Assembly: GCF_002368195.1 (NCBI RefSeq)
Contig: NZ_AP018178.1
Span: 9,435,510-9,499,509, forward strand
Length of the DNA: 64,000 bases
Direction of reading: 5' to 3'
DNA from: Calothrix sp. NIES-2100
Lineage (GTDB): Bacteria; Cyanobacteriota; Cyanobacteriia; Cyanobacteriales; Nostocaceae
The translations under genes were made by a program, and so were the position numbers. The notes beneath the pieces were generated by a model. The model was not told where the DNA came from and ran no database searches. It was given only the letters and a program-made list of their open reading frames with translations. This document shows, in pieces, positions 8,647 through 18,749 of the stretch. Each line of letters opens with the position of its first letter. Position 1 is the stretch's first letter.

Positions 8647-11600
8647 ATGGTTTTTACTCAAGGTTACGTGTATAAAAATCAGAATAGGTTCAATTATCCC
8701 CATAAAAACCTGTTATCTCTAATTCCCGCGTGCAATGCTGAATGTAAAAATTCGAGTCGAGTTTTATTTGCCGCAGTAGAGGCTTATAAACAGTCGAAAC
8801 TAGAATGGCAAGAACTAATAAACTCGTTTGCAGAACTCAGCCCATTTCCAGTGGCGCTGATTTGTTTGGAAAGTCAGCAAATTTTATTAAAAAACCAGAT
8901 TTTAGAACATTTTTTTGGCGTTGAATCGTGCAAAAGCATCGACAAAATCACCTCCGACTTTTACGCTAATCCTGCTGTATGGCATGAGTTGATTGGCAAA
9001 CTTCAAAGTGGCAAATCAGTTCAGCATCGTGCAGTCCAACTCAAACGAGTGAACGGAGATATTTTTGCCGCCCAACTCTGTGCCAAGGTTGTTCATTATG
9101 ATGGTAAGCTGGCGGCGCTGTTCACATTCATAGATAAAACTCAAACTAAGTTGTCAGATGTAAGTCCTGCAAGTATTCCCGAATATACAAGAGATGAAGA
9201 GTTAGCGATCGCACTTGAGCAGTCACAGACACGCTTAAATTTGATGGAAAGAGCGATCGCCGCTAGCAGTAACGGGATTATTCTTACAGATGCCAAGCAA
9301 CCAGACAATCCGATTATTTACGTCAATCCCGCGTTTGAAGCCATTACAGGCTACGCTGCTAGTGAAGTTATCGGACGTAACTGCCGTTTTTTACAAGGAA
9401 GCGATCGCGATCAGCCCGCCTTAAATGAGTTGCGTACAGCTATTCAAGAACAAAGAGAATGTCACGTAATTTTACGCAACTATCGTCAAGATGGGACTGC
9501 CTTTTGGCATGAACTCTACATAGCGCCTGTGTTTGATGCCTTGGGTAACTTAACTCACTTTATTGGCGTGCAGACCGATATTACCGCACACTTGCAGGCG
9601 CTGGAGGCTCTAAAGCAGCGAGAAGAACAGTATCGCCGGATTGTGGAAACAGCAACCGAGGGCATTTGGGTACTGGATGAGCATAACCAGACATCTTTTG
9701 TCAACCAACAAATGGCAATGATGTTGGGCTACACTACCGATGAGATGCTAGGGGCGACACTGTTTTCCTTTATGGATGCAGAGGGGGTAGAGATTGCTAA
9801 AACCAACCTTGAGCGTCGTCATCAAGGTATTAACGAGAAACACGATTTTAAATTCCGCTGTAAAGACGGTTCAGATTTGTGGGCGATCGTTTCTTGTGCC
9901 CCAATGTTTAACGACCAGGGGAATTATGCTGGTGTCTTGGGCATGATTACTAATATTAGTGATGTCTACGACGAGCTTCGCTTACGTAAACAAGCAGAAG
10001 CCGCATTACAGGAAAGTAAACAACGTCTCGATGGAATTTTGTGTTCACTGGAAGATGTTGTCTGGTCGATTTCCGCCGATACTTTTGAAACTCTCTATAT
10101 CAATCCTGTTGTCCTGAATATTTATGGTCGTCCCGCAGCTGAATTCTTTGATAACTTAAACCTTTGGTTTGAGGTGATTCACCCAGACGATCAACCACGA
10201 ATTCAGGCGGCAATTCAACCCTTATTCTTGACTGGGTATCAAGAACTAGAATACCGGATTATCAGACCAGATGGCCAGGTACGCTGGGTGTTGAACCGCA
10301 GTCATTTAATCTATGACTCCAATAGTCAGCCTATTCGCATTGAAGGAATTGCGACAGATATTAGTGAGCGTAAACAGATGGAGGAAAAGTTAGTCCGCCA
10401 TGCCTTCTATGATGCGCTCACCGGATTACCCAACCGAGTTTTGTTTATGGACAAGCTAGGACAAGCTATAGAACGGGTACAACGCTTCCCGGATGAGCTA
10501 TTTGCTGTCTTGTGTCTTGACCTCGATCGCTTTCAAGTTGTCAATGACAGTTTAGGACACTTGGTAGGCGATCAACTACTAGTAGAACTCGCCCAACGCC
10601 TGCAAAGCAGCCTACAACCTGACGATATTGTCGCTCACTTAGGAGGAGATGAATTTACCATCTTACTTTCTCACATCCACAGCAGCGATGATGCTACCCG
10701 TACAGCAGAACAAATTCATCAATTACTTAAGTTACCGTTCAACTTGCATGGATATGAAGTCTTTACAAGTGCCAGCATTGGCATTGCCTTAAGTACGACT
10801 GGATATAATCAAGCTGCTGATTGGCTACGAGATGCTGATACTGCCCTTTACCGTGCTAAAGAGCAGGGTAAAGCTGGGCACATAGTATTCGACACTACTA
10901 TGTATGACCGAGCAGTAGCGCTTTTGCAGTTAGAAACAGACTTGCGCTGGGCAATTGAGCGCCAGGAATTGCAAGTTTTCTATCAACCAATTGTGTCTGT
11001 TGCCACAGCAGAGATTACCGGATTTGAAGCCCTAGTGCGCTGGCAGCATCCAGAACGAGGACTAATTTCACCCAATGAGTTTATTCCGGTAGCAGAAGAA
11101 ACAGGGCTAATCATCGCCATTGGTCAATGGGTACTGCGTGAGTCTTGCCAACAGCTGCGCCACTGGCAGCGACAATTTCCCACAATGAAGCCCTTGACAA
11201 TCAACGTCAACCTTTCTGGTAAACAATTTTCCCAGCCCAATCTAGTTGAGCAAATCCACCAAACTTTGCAAGAAACTGGTCTTGCTCCCAGTAGCTTAAA
11301 ACTAGAAATCACCGAAAGCGCAATTATCACCAGCCCAGAAAAAGCCGCCATTGTTCTCAAACAACTCAAAGCTTTGGGTATGCAATTGTGTATTGATGAC
11401 TTCGGAACAGGTTACTCATCCCTAGCTTATTTGCACCATTTTCCCCTTGATGTTTTGAAAATTGACCGCTCTTTTGTCAATCAAATGGATGAGAATGGTG
11501 AGAAATTAGCGATTATTCGCGCTATTGTGACCTTGGCGCACAACCTAGGGATGAATGTGGTCGCCGAAGGGGTGGAAACAAAAAACCAGTTGCTACAACT

Positions 11601-11718
11601 TAGGTTGTTGCAATGTGACCAAGCCCAGGGTTACTTATTCTCCCGTCCTTTGGATAGAGAACAGACAAGCGCTTTGCTAGCCTCTAATTTGGAAATAGGC
11701 TTGACTGTTGACCGTTGA
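8647..11718 (+). CDS. LOV/PAS sensor with GGDEF and EAL domains (cyclic-di-GMP turnover)
   Basis: About 1023 residues from the ATG at 8647; a TTG at 8623 would add eight. Domain order: a PAS-like segment (about 60-155), a LOV domain (about 200-320), two further PAS/PAC domains (about 325-445 and 465-580), GGDEF (about 590-750) and EAL (about 765-1015). The LOV call rests on GRNCRFLQG with the photoactive Cys at about residue 246 and on the flavin-contact pattern RNYRQDGT...FIGVQTDIT. LGGDEF (about 665) and EALVRW (about 793) with DDFGTGYSS are intact, so both diguanylate cyclase and phosphodiesterase activities are possible, probably under blue-light control. Monocistronic, divergent from the aldehyde dehydrogenase. 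Confidence 0.93.
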   Translation: MVFTQGYVYKNQNRFNYPHKNLLSLIPACNAECKNSSRVLFAAVEAYKQSKLEWQELINSFAELSPFPVALICLESQQILLKNQILEHFFGVESCKSIDKITSDFYANPAVWHELIGKLQSGKSVQHRAVQLKRVNGDIFAAQLCAKVVHYDGKLAALFTFIDKTQTKLSDVSPASIPEYTRDEELAIALEQSQTRLNLMERAIAASSNGIILTDAKQPDNPIIYVNPAFEAITGYAASEVIGRNCRFLQGSDRDQPALNELRTAIQEQRECHVILRNYRQDGTAFWHELYIAPVFDALGNLTHFIGVQTDITAHLQALEALKQREEQYRRIVETATEGIWVLDEHNQTSFVNQQMAMMLGYTTDEMLGATLFSFMDAEGVEIAKTNLERRHQGINEKHDFKFRCKDGSDLWAIVSCAPMFNDQGNYAGVLGMITNISDVYDELRLRKQAEAALQESKQRLDGILCSLEDVVWSISADTFETLYINPVVLNIYGRPAAEFFDNLNLWFEVIHPDDQPRIQAAIQPLFLTGYQELEYRIIRPDGQVRWVLNRSHLIYDSNSQPIRIEGIATDISERKQMEEKLVRHAFYDALTGLPNRVLFMDKLGQAIERVQRFPDELFAVLCLDLDRFQVVNDSLGHLVGDQLLVELAQRLQSSLQPDDIVAHLGGDEFTILLSHIHSSDDATRTAEQIHQLLKLPFNLHGYEVFTSASIGIALSTTGYNQAADWLRDADTALYRAKEQGKAGHIVFDTTMYDRAVALLQLETDLRWAIERQELQVFYQPIVSVATAEITGFEALVRWQHPERGLISPNEFIPVAEETGLIIAIGQWVLRESCQQLRHWQRQFPTMKPLTINVNLSGKQFSQPNLVEQIHQTLQETGLAPSSLKLEITESAIITSPEKAAIVLKQLKALGMQLCIDDFGTGYSSLAYLHHFPLDVLKIDRSFVNQMDENGEKLAIIRAIVTLAHNLGMNVVAEGVETKNQLLQLRLLQCDQAQGYLFSRPLDREQTSALLASNLEIGLTVDR

Positions 11719-11777
11719 CCGTTGACCGTTGACTGTTGACCGTTGACAAATGACAAATGACAAATGACAAATGACAA
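11701..11777 (+). repeat. two heptanucleotide repeat runs
   Basis: About six copies of TTGACNG run directly into five copies of AAATGAC. They begin inside the last codons of the LOV-GGDEF-EAL gene, so the C-terminal residues (LTVDR) are repeat-derived. Confidence 0.85.
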
Positions 11778-11850
11778 AAAAACAGAGGTAGTTATTCACC
11801 ACCCCTATCAAATTACAGCTTGGATAAATTAGAAATGCTCTCTTGACAGG

Positions 11851-13848
11851 CTAACTGCTGCTCACAAGTATCGTCAAGGCCAATCCGAAAATAATTGCCC
11901 CACCACCCAGTAAAAATGACCAGAAGCGGTGGTAACTATTGACAACCGTACCGTTCTCGCTTTGAAGTTGAATTAAATCCATCCAAGGCGCAACGCCACG
12001 ACGGAACCAACCTACAGCCCCAACTTGTTCACCAATTAAGCTTTGCACGCGCTTCATGCCAAACAAGAAATTACCAATGGGGCCAAAACGTGAGGCGTAG
12101 TGCAGATATAACATGCCGCTACGGTCTTGAATTTTTAAATCAGAACCAAATTTATAACCTGCGTCACCACGCCCGATGAGTTGTCCTTCTAGTTTTGCAG
12201 GTTGACCCCGTAAAGGACTAGCGTAGGGGTCGGACATCAAAGTGAGAATATCAGTTTGTGGTGCTTGTTTGTAGTCGGGGAACATCACCAAGGCTTTGAC
12301 CAAAATTCCTAAGCCTAAGCCAATGAATGGTGCGCCAAATACCAAACCAGAATGGGAGGAACTAGACAACGAAATAATGCTGATAACTAAGCCAACTATA
12401 AACCCAATGGTTTCTGCGCCGTACAGCACGACATCTAAAAAGAAATTACCGTAAAGTCTTTTTTTACTCAGACTCTTACCTTCACCAATTACTCGCCCCA
12501 TATCAAACTCAATTGGTAAACCCAACTGTTCTGCATAGGTGCTAAGGGCGCGGACACGTTTACCTGTGAGGGGGTGCGTAGAATTTAACTCCATCCACCA
12601 ACCCCAGGGGTTAAACATATCCCACAAAAAGACGCGCCCGATTTTTTGAGTATCATCAGCGATGCGGTAAGCGGTTCCCGTGGAAGCAGCCGCTTTCGGA
12701 TCATAAATACCTAAGGCGCGGGTTCCTTCAATCAACCGACTGGGTTCTTGTGTGCGCGAACCTTCTTCTAAAATCCCATAGGCAATTTTTACCAAAGCGC
12801 GGGATAATCCATTAGGATTGCCCGTGGTTTCAGCAGCAAAGTGGTCAGCAAAGTATTCTCTGGTACGGGAAAGATAGAGTAGGAGGTAAGTACCTACAAT
12901 ATAGAAAATATAGGCAACGAGAGCCGCAGTCTGCATCGCGTCTTTAATTTTGCTATCACCGCCACCGCGACCAAACGTCCTCGCTGTGCTGTAAATTAAG
13001 TAGCAAATTTGCACTAAAGTAGAACCTACCGTCATCACGGCAAAGTCCCAGTGAACAATGTGCCCTAATTCGTGAGCGTAGACAGTAGCAATTTCATCAT
13101 CATCTAAATAAGTAAAAAGTCCCTGACTGACGACTAACCGGGCGCTATTTGGCAATGAGCCGTAAGTAAAAGCTGTGGGGTTTTGGTCGTTGATAATACC
13201 CAGTCGAGGGGTTTTGATTTTCTTTTGTTGACAAACTTGCTGAATAACTCTTGCTGTCTCTGGGCTAAGGCTTTCCACTTCTGCTAACTCTACCCAACGG
13301 GTATGGTAAAGCCAACCTTGGGTTAAGTCCATCAAGAAAGGCGAGAGGAAAAAAGCAGCCAGATTAAAAACTATAGTGATAGTCAGAGCGATCGCTAATC
13401 CTTGAAGTGGATCGTCGCTACCCAAAATAAATACTAAACTCAAACCTAAAGCCAATACAATGCCAAACAGCAAGGTGATGGTGACACCAGAAGCTAATAC
13501 AAGACTTCCGCCGACACCACCCATTGCTAATTTCGCGCCCGCAGTCGCCGCACGTCCAGCCTTTTGGATAGCATGAGCAGGGGTTGCTGGTACTTGTGTC
13601 AGAGATGTTCCCGCTTGTTCAGCCCAACTGCGAACCTGGGGATTGTCGCTCATCAACAATTTGCGATACAAAATACTAGCTTTTTCAATTTCGCCTGTAC
13701 CTTGATAAGCTTTCATCAGCCACATCTGCGCTGACAGATAATCTGAAGAATTTTGATCAACAGTATTCCGACACACTTGTTCTAGGATTTGAACAGCTTC
13801 GGAATAACGTCCTTGGTTAAAGGCATCTAAACCAGATTGCAATGACAT
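11851..13848 (-). CDS. TPR-containing M48 family membrane zinc protease
   Basis: 665 residues. The N-terminal 90 residues form two to three TPR-like helical hairpins (SLQSGLDAFNQGRYSEAV). Two strong membrane helices follow (about 112-175), then an HtpX/Ste24-type gluzincin domain with HELGH at about residue 260 and the third zinc-ligand region REYFADHFAAE at about 335. Two more hydrophobic helices and a soluble C-terminal domain follow. By family it degrades or trims membrane proteins. AAGGAG lies eight bases before the ATG. Monocistronic; a second, smaller M48 protein is at 29272. Confidence 0.9.
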   Translation of the reverse strand: MSLQSGLDAFNQGRYSEAVQILEQVCRNTVDQNSSDYLSAQMWLMKAYQGTGEIEKASILYRKLLMSDNPQVRSWAEQAGTSLTQVPATPAHAIQKAGRAATAGAKLAMGGVGGSLVLASGVTITLLFGIVLALGLSLVFILGSDDPLQGLAIALTITIVFNLAAFFLSPFLMDLTQGWLYHTRWVELAEVESLSPETARVIQQVCQQKKIKTPRLGIINDQNPTAFTYGSLPNSARLVVSQGLFTYLDDDEIATVYAHELGHIVHWDFAVMTVGSTLVQICYLIYSTARTFGRGGGDSKIKDAMQTAALVAYIFYIVGTYLLLYLSRTREYFADHFAAETTGNPNGLSRALVKIAYGILEEGSRTQEPSRLIEGTRALGIYDPKAAASTGTAYRIADDTQKIGRVFLWDMFNPWGWWMELNSTHPLTGKRVRALSTYAEQLGLPIEFDMGRVIGEGKSLSKKRLYGNFFLDVVLYGAETIGFIVGLVISIISLSSSSHSGLVFGAPFIGLGLGILVKALVMFPDYKQAPQTDILTLMSDPYASPLRGQPAKLEGQLIGRGDAGYKFGSDLKIQDRSGMLYLHYASRFGPIGNFLFGMKRVQSLIGEQVGAVGWFRRGVAPWMDLIQLQSENGTVVNSYHRFWSFLLGGGAIIFGLALTILVSSS

Positions 13849-13986
13849 AGTATCTCCTTAAAAAAGGAGTAGTATTTGATCGATCAATACTCAATAGATA
13901 CAGGATTCGTCATTGCCATTTCGTAAAACTTTAAAAACTAGGGGCTAGGGGAACCAGGGTTAAGGTTTTTGCCCAGATGCGATCGC

Positions 13987-14526
13987 CTAATGCGATGGAC
14001 AAGTGATAATACATCCTTGTGGCCATATCGATAGCAAGTCTTCTCGCACCCAACCAATCACATTATTGGGGAACTTGATGCGATACCAACGATATTCACC
14101 CGCTTTTTGGAACGAATCTTCAACTGTTACCAAATCACCGGACACTGCGCTGTACAGAACCTTGCTGTTTAAGTTAGCAGAGGCACGCACATTAATTGTA
14201 TACCCGCGCTCCCCAGCTATGGTTGCATAACGCTTCTTACTCGGCTGAAACTTAACTAAATCCCCACGTATCCAACCCTTGGCAGTTCCTTCCACCCTTG
14301 GTTGCACATAGTACCAGTAATCGCCTTCATCGCCGTAGGTAATATTCAAAACCTCTACATCACTACCCAATGGTAAGACTTCTTGTACAGATGCTGTCAA
14401 CGATGCACTGGTTCGCAAATTACTGTCAGTCGTCAAGGTTGCTGGACGAGCCATTGCAGGTAGTACTGTATTCATCAATGTTCCAAAAGTCAACAATCCC
14501 ACCGTCAACTTTGTTATTAAACCCAT
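13987..14526 (-). CDS. secreted SH3b-domain protein
   Basis: Starts at the ATG at 14526 (MGLITKL), which is preceded by GGAGAA and followed directly by a signal peptide ending near PAMARP; an earlier in-frame ATG at 14568 would put 14 residues in front of the signal. The mature protein has two bacterial SH3 repeats (residues about 30-90 and 100-165), each with the LRTSAS/VRASAN opening and a GWI/GWV turn. Such domains bind cell-wall or protein ligands. No enzymatic domain is attached. Role unknown. Confidence 0.82.
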   Translation of the reverse strand: MGLITKLTVGLLTFGTLMNTVLPAMARPATLTTDSNLRTSASLTASVQEVLPLGSDVEVLNITYGDEGDYWYYVQPRVEGTAKGWIRGDLVKFQPSKKRYATIAGERGYTINVRASANLNSKVLYSAVSGDLVTVEDSFQKAGEYRWYRIKFPNNVIGWVREDLLSIWPQGCIITCPSH

Positions 14527-14904
14527 AAATTCTCCAAAAAATATTTGATAATCAAAGAATAAAATCAAACTCTCAAGCGACTTTCACTAAATATAAATAC
14601 ATAGGAAATTAGCGATTTTCCGCAAAAGTGAGTTTTTTTGGAGAAGGGTTTTTTCTGGTCAATCAATAATGAAAGAATAGTAGTAGATATACTTAATATA
14701 TTTTTTGAGTGTTATAATTACAGCAGATTGTACGTAAATAAAATTGCCAGATCCCCGACTTCTTCAAGAAGTCGGGGATCTAAAAAGTAATTACTATTCC
14801 GTAAAACTTCAAAAACTAGCGACTAGGGGCTAGAGACAAGGAAGGGAAGGGGACAAAGCCCCATACCCCATGCCCTGGCGGCTGAGCGAAGTCGAAGCCT
14901 AATA
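14527..14904. other. intergenic region with a repeated hairpin
   Basis: 378 bases, AT-rich at the SH3b-gene side. The only clear structure is the repeated hairpin at 14749-14781. No gene is seen. Confidence 0.5.
14749..14781. repeat. dispersed palindrome, copy 1 (GATCCCCGACTTCTT type)
   Basis: A 33-base near-perfect palindrome, AGATCCCCGACTTC / GAAGTCGGGGATCT. The same sequence occurs at 54917-54949, interrupted at 48988-49238, and in decayed form near 63910. It is a multicopy intergenic hairpin. Confidence 0.85.
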
Positions 14905-16752
14905 TTAACCAGGCCGCTGTTCAGTTAAAACCTGATAAGCATAATTGAAATCATCAGTAGTAATCCGAATCTCATCAGGAGATGTTTGTCCTTGAGAGCG
15001 GAAACGGCGAATAGCTTCCACAGCCGCTTGATTACACAGCAATGTCAAGTCTGCACCATTCCAGCCTTGGGTCATTTCTGCCCAATATTCCAAATCCACA
15101 TCTTGCAGTGGTCGTCCTTGGCTATGAACTTGCAAGATTGACCGACGGCTGGCTAAATCTGGTAAATCTACTTTCATCTGTAAATCTAAGCGTCCAGCGC
15201 GTAATAAAGCTGGGTCGAGGGCATCAGGTCGATTTGTCGCCCCAATTACTAAGATAGTAGTTCCCACCTGTAACCCATCTAATTCGGTGAGTAATTGACC
15301 AACTACGCGATCGCTTACTCCTGAATCACCATTATAACTGCCTCTGGCTGGGGCTAAGGTATCAATTTCATCAATAAATACTACACAGGGGTCTGCTTGT
15401 CGGGCTTTGGCAAATAATTCCCTTACTGCTTGTTCACTGGCTCCTACCCACCGACTGAGTAATTCTGGGCCGTTGACACCAATAAAATTCGCTCTGGCTT
15501 GGGAAGCTACAGCTTTGGCTAATAAGGTTTTACCTGTTCCCGGAGGTCCCCACAGTAATATCCCTTTGGGCGCTAAAGCTTTGGTTTGCAGATACAGTTC
15601 TGGATACAGTAACGCCCCTTCTACTGATTCGCGCAAGGTTTGCTTAATTGTGTCTAAACCACCAATATCTTCCCAAGCAATATGGGGAACTTCAACTTCT
15701 ACACTCCGCAGTACCGCCGGTTTGATTTCTTTGAGTCCCTGTAAAAAATCAGACTGGTTAACTGTCATATTCTCTGGAACTTGCACATCAATCGAAGGAA
15801 TTTGACGGCGCAAGGCTGTGTAAGCAGCTTTTTGACAGACGGCTTTCAAGTCAGCCCCCACAAATCCCACAGCCCGTTCGGCGATGAAATCCAGGTCAAC
15901 TGTCTCATCCAAGGGCATAGCGCGGGTGAGAATTTGCAGAATTTCTTTGCGCCCGTTGCAGTCGGGGATGCGAAACTGTACTTCCCGGTCAAATCTTCCC
16001 GGGCGGCGCAAAGCTGGGTCGAGATGGTCGGGGCGGTTTGTCGCCGCTAGGACAATTACACCATCGCTGTGGGAGAAACCATCCATCAGTCCCAATAGTT
16101 GTGCCACCAAGCGTTTTTCTACTTCGCCTTCTACAGCACTACGGTCTGGGGCCAAGCTATCGATTTCATCAATAAAGATAATACAGGGAGCATTTTTAGC
16201 AGCTTTTTCAAAAATCCCCCGCAGTTTTTGTTCAGCTTCACCGTAATATTTGCTGATAACTTCTGGCCCCACGAGGGCGATATAGTTAACGCCAAGTTCT
16301 TCAGCTAAGGCGCGGGCGGTGAGTGTTTTGCCAGTACCAGGAGGCCCCACTAACAACACCCCTCGTGTCGGTTCTAGCCCCAGTTTTGCTAGTAGGTCGG
16401 GGCGTTTTAAGGGGATAGCAATCAGTTCCTTAAGTTCTTTAAGAACTTCACTCAATCCACCAACATCTTTGAGACTATGATCGGCAGGTGCATTAGGTGG
16501 CACAATTGGGTCAGATGCTGGATCATTACCACCACCACCACCAGAATTAGCTGGAGGTTGAGTGCGGAAGCGACTAGTGCCCACATCATTAGCCATATTA
16601 TTAGGACGCGGCATATTCCCATGACGCGGAATACTGCTCATCGGACGAGAATTAATTTGCACATCTGTCTTAATTTCGCCCTTCTCTACTTTTTCTTCTA
16701 GAGTTTTCACTAACTCTAATAACTGCTCAAATCCCTTAAATAATTCACTCAT
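14905..16752 (-). CDS. CDC48/VAT-like double AAA+ ATPase, gas-vesicle neighbourhood
   Basis: 616 residues from the ATG at 16752, chosen because AGGAGGT precedes it; an in-frame start at 16821 would overlap the upstream gene. The N-terminal 100 residues are a short coiled coil (FEQLLELVKTLEEKVEKGE) plus a Pro/Asn/Gly-rich linker instead of the usual CDC48 N domain. Two AAA modules follow, with Walker A GPPGTGKT at about 136 and 400, Walker B FIDEID in both, and arginine fingers in RRPGRFD and LRAGRLD. It is predicted to be a hexameric unfoldase. It is last in an apparent operon with the ArsA-like and GvpF/L genes, which suggests a role in gas-vesicle assembly or turnover; that role is inference. 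Confidence 0.88.
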   Translation of the reverse strand: MSELFKGFEQLLELVKTLEEKVEKGEIKTDVQINSRPMSSIPRHGNMPRPNNMANDVGTSRFRTQPPANSGGGGGNDPASDPIVPPNAPADHSLKDVGGLSEVLKELKELIAIPLKRPDLLAKLGLEPTRGVLLVGPPGTGKTLTARALAEELGVNYIALVGPEVISKYYGEAEQKLRGIFEKAAKNAPCIIFIDEIDSLAPDRSAVEGEVEKRLVAQLLGLMDGFSHSDGVIVLAATNRPDHLDPALRRPGRFDREVQFRIPDCNGRKEILQILTRAMPLDETVDLDFIAERAVGFVGADLKAVCQKAAYTALRRQIPSIDVQVPENMTVNQSDFLQGLKEIKPAVLRSVEVEVPHIAWEDIGGLDTIKQTLRESVEGALLYPELYLQTKALAPKGILLWGPPGTGKTLLAKAVASQARANFIGVNGPELLSRWVGASEQAVRELFAKARQADPCVVFIDEIDTLAPARGSYNGDSGVSDRVVGQLLTELDGLQVGTTILVIGATNRPDALDPALLRAGRLDLQMKVDLPDLASRRSILQVHSQGRPLQDVDLEYWAEMTQGWNGADLTLLCNQAAVEAIRRFRSQGQTSPDEIRITTDDFNYAYQVLTEQRPG

Positions 16753-16804
16753 AAAATACCTCCGATAGTTGACTCCAAAAATCCCACTATTTTCTTGGTG
16801 ACAT

Positions 16805-18712
16805 TCATCTGTTATTGGCAATTAATTCCTCAAATTCAAATAACAGATGTGCTGCACATTGAATTCTCGCCAGTGGCTCTACAGAGCGTGGTAAGCGTGG
16901 TAAGCGAATAATTGTTTGTTCAGGAAATAAACTGCCATCAATTTCCGCTTCGGGACTGTAGCGATTCTGTACCACATAGGGTTGATTAACTCCCATCTTT
17001 GCCAATGATGCTGTTAATCTTATGTGTTCAGCAATGATTGCTGCTTCTGCCTGAATTACACCAATAAATTGCGTATCCTGGGGATTTTTTAATTTCTTTT
17101 GTGCCTGCACAACTTGTTGACGTAAACCTCGCAACCGCCCAATTACATCCACATGACCCAAAACATTTTGATATTTCATCCACAGCTTAAATATCCAGGT
17201 TAACCAATCTCCTAAAGCCGATGGCATTTCCAAAAAGCGCAGCAGATGACCTGTAGGGGCTGTATCTAAAATAATTAAGTCTTGTTGGTTGCTGTCTAAT
17301 AGATCCATCACTGTTACCAGAGATAATATCTCATCAATACCAGGTAAAGCTTGAGACATAATTTGTCGCCAAGCCTCTGGTAAGTAGGCAACATTTACTT
17401 GAGAATCTGTTCCTGCTCCCTCACCACTAATCATATCTGCTAATTCCCAGAGATAATCAGCACGGAATTGGTCTAAAACTTTAGTTTCATCAACTTCTTG
17501 ACCGCTCAAATTAGCAGTTAACATTACAGGCTCATGACCTAAAGTTTGCCCAAAAGCATCTCCTAAAGAATGCGCCGGATCTATGGAAATTACACGGATT
17601 TTTTTATGGGGATAATGCTGCGCACAAGCCCAACCGATTGCGGCTGCTACTGTTGTTTTACCTACACCTCCTTTGCCACCAACAATAATTAGTTGACATC
17701 CTTTAGCCAAAAAATCCCCAAAATTAGGGAGGATTTTATTCGGCCATTGAATTAATGGTGGTGGTGCAAGTTCAACTCGATCAATGGTTTGAAATTGGGT
17801 AGCTAAATTATCTAACAACACCCCACCTAAGGGGAGTACTTGCTGTTGCGGTACAATAAAAACAGGTTTGTCAGGTGCTATTTGTAAGTATTTGTTGAGT
17901 AAATTTTGCTGTTCAGCATAACGGTCTTTTTCGAGAGCAGAATCTTTCAAAAACCGATTGATAAATAATCCGGCGTAGGAAATTTCTAAGGTTTTTAAAC
18001 TAGCTAAAAATCGTTCAGTTTCTAAAAAACACATAGGTTCAGAAATTGCTACGACTAAACAGCCAGTAAATTTTTCATCTTGCAGTAAGCGTCTGCCTTC
18101 TGCTAACTGAAACTTCATGTCAACTAAAAAGTTATCAACTTCATCTTCTGTATAACTACCCTTAAAACTTTGGGTAATCACACGATGTTTCTCTTGAAAT
18201 AATTCAAAGGAATTTAAAATAACATCTAAAAAATCTTTTAATCGTAATAAATTTAATGTATGTCCAGAAGGAGCCATATCTAGAACTATCCGATCTACCT
18301 TCTTCTCCGAAAGCAGCCGTTGTATTTCTAACAACCCCATGAGTTCATTTAAACCCGGCCAATTTAAATCCCAAACTGGCGCTAAATCTTCTCCGTCTGC
18401 TAAACTCCCCCGCTCAACTAATAATTCTAAAAAGCGGCTATATTTTGCTTTAAATTCTAATAGCAGTTTTTGTGCATCTAATGCCTGAACACTCAAGTTA
18501 GGTAAATCGGCTACAGGTAAGGCAATATCTGCCACTTCTGCAAGTAAAACATCTCCTAAAGAATGGGCTGGATCTGTAGAAATTAATAAAATTCTTTCTT
18601 GAGGAAACTTTCTTGCCCAATAACGCGCAAAACTGCAAGATATGGTGGTTTTACCAACCCCACCTTTACCGCTAAACATGACTAAATTTAGAGAATCGTA
18701 GTTGTTCATCAT
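16805..18712 (-). CDS. duplicated ArsA/Get3-like ATPase
   Basis: 635 residues made of two homologous ATPase halves. Each has a deviant Walker A (SGKGGVGKT at 14-22, GGKGGVGKT at about 344) and the STDPAHSLGD or SIDPAHSLGD switch. The fold is that of ArsA, the arsenite-pump ATPase, and Get3, the tail-anchored-protein chaperone. I see neither a CxxC zinc motif nor an ArsA-like Cys trio, and the arsenic operon is 17 kb away, so an arsenite role is unlikely. It starts 37 bases after the GvpF/L gene and ends 52 bases before the AAA gene, so the three are probably one transcript. A chaperone for hydrophobic gas-vesicle proteins is an attractive but untested idea. Confidence 0.87.
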   Translation of the reverse strand: MMNNYDSLNLVMFSGKGGVGKTTISCSFARYWARKFPQERILLISTDPAHSLGDVLLAEVADIALPVADLPNLSVQALDAQKLLLEFKAKYSRFLELLVERGSLADGEDLAPVWDLNWPGLNELMGLLEIQRLLSEKKVDRIVLDMAPSGHTLNLLRLKDFLDVILNSFELFQEKHRVITQSFKGSYTEDEVDNFLVDMKFQLAEGRRLLQDEKFTGCLVVAISEPMCFLETERFLASLKTLEISYAGLFINRFLKDSALEKDRYAEQQNLLNKYLQIAPDKPVFIVPQQQVLPLGGVLLDNLATQFQTIDRVELAPPPLIQWPNKILPNFGDFLAKGCQLIIVGGKGGVGKTTVAAAIGWACAQHYPHKKIRVISIDPAHSLGDAFGQTLGHEPVMLTANLSGQEVDETKVLDQFRADYLWELADMISGEGAGTDSQVNVAYLPEAWRQIMSQALPGIDEILSLVTVMDLLDSNQQDLIILDTAPTGHLLRFLEMPSALGDWLTWIFKLWMKYQNVLGHVDVIGRLRGLRQQVVQAQKKLKNPQDTQFIGVIQAEAAIIAEHIRLTASLAKMGVNQPYVVQNRYSPEAEIDGSLFPEQTIIRLPRLPRSVEPLARIQCAAHLLFEFEELIANNR

Positions 18713-18749
18713 TCACCTTTAAACTTACAACAGAACTTGTAAATCATCA

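Noticed and set aside
16805..18712. Annotation of the duplicated ATPase as arsenite-pump ArsA
   Set aside because: No metalloid Cys set is visible, the arsenic operon uses Acr3 and is 17 kb away, and the gene is embedded in the gas-vesicle locus.
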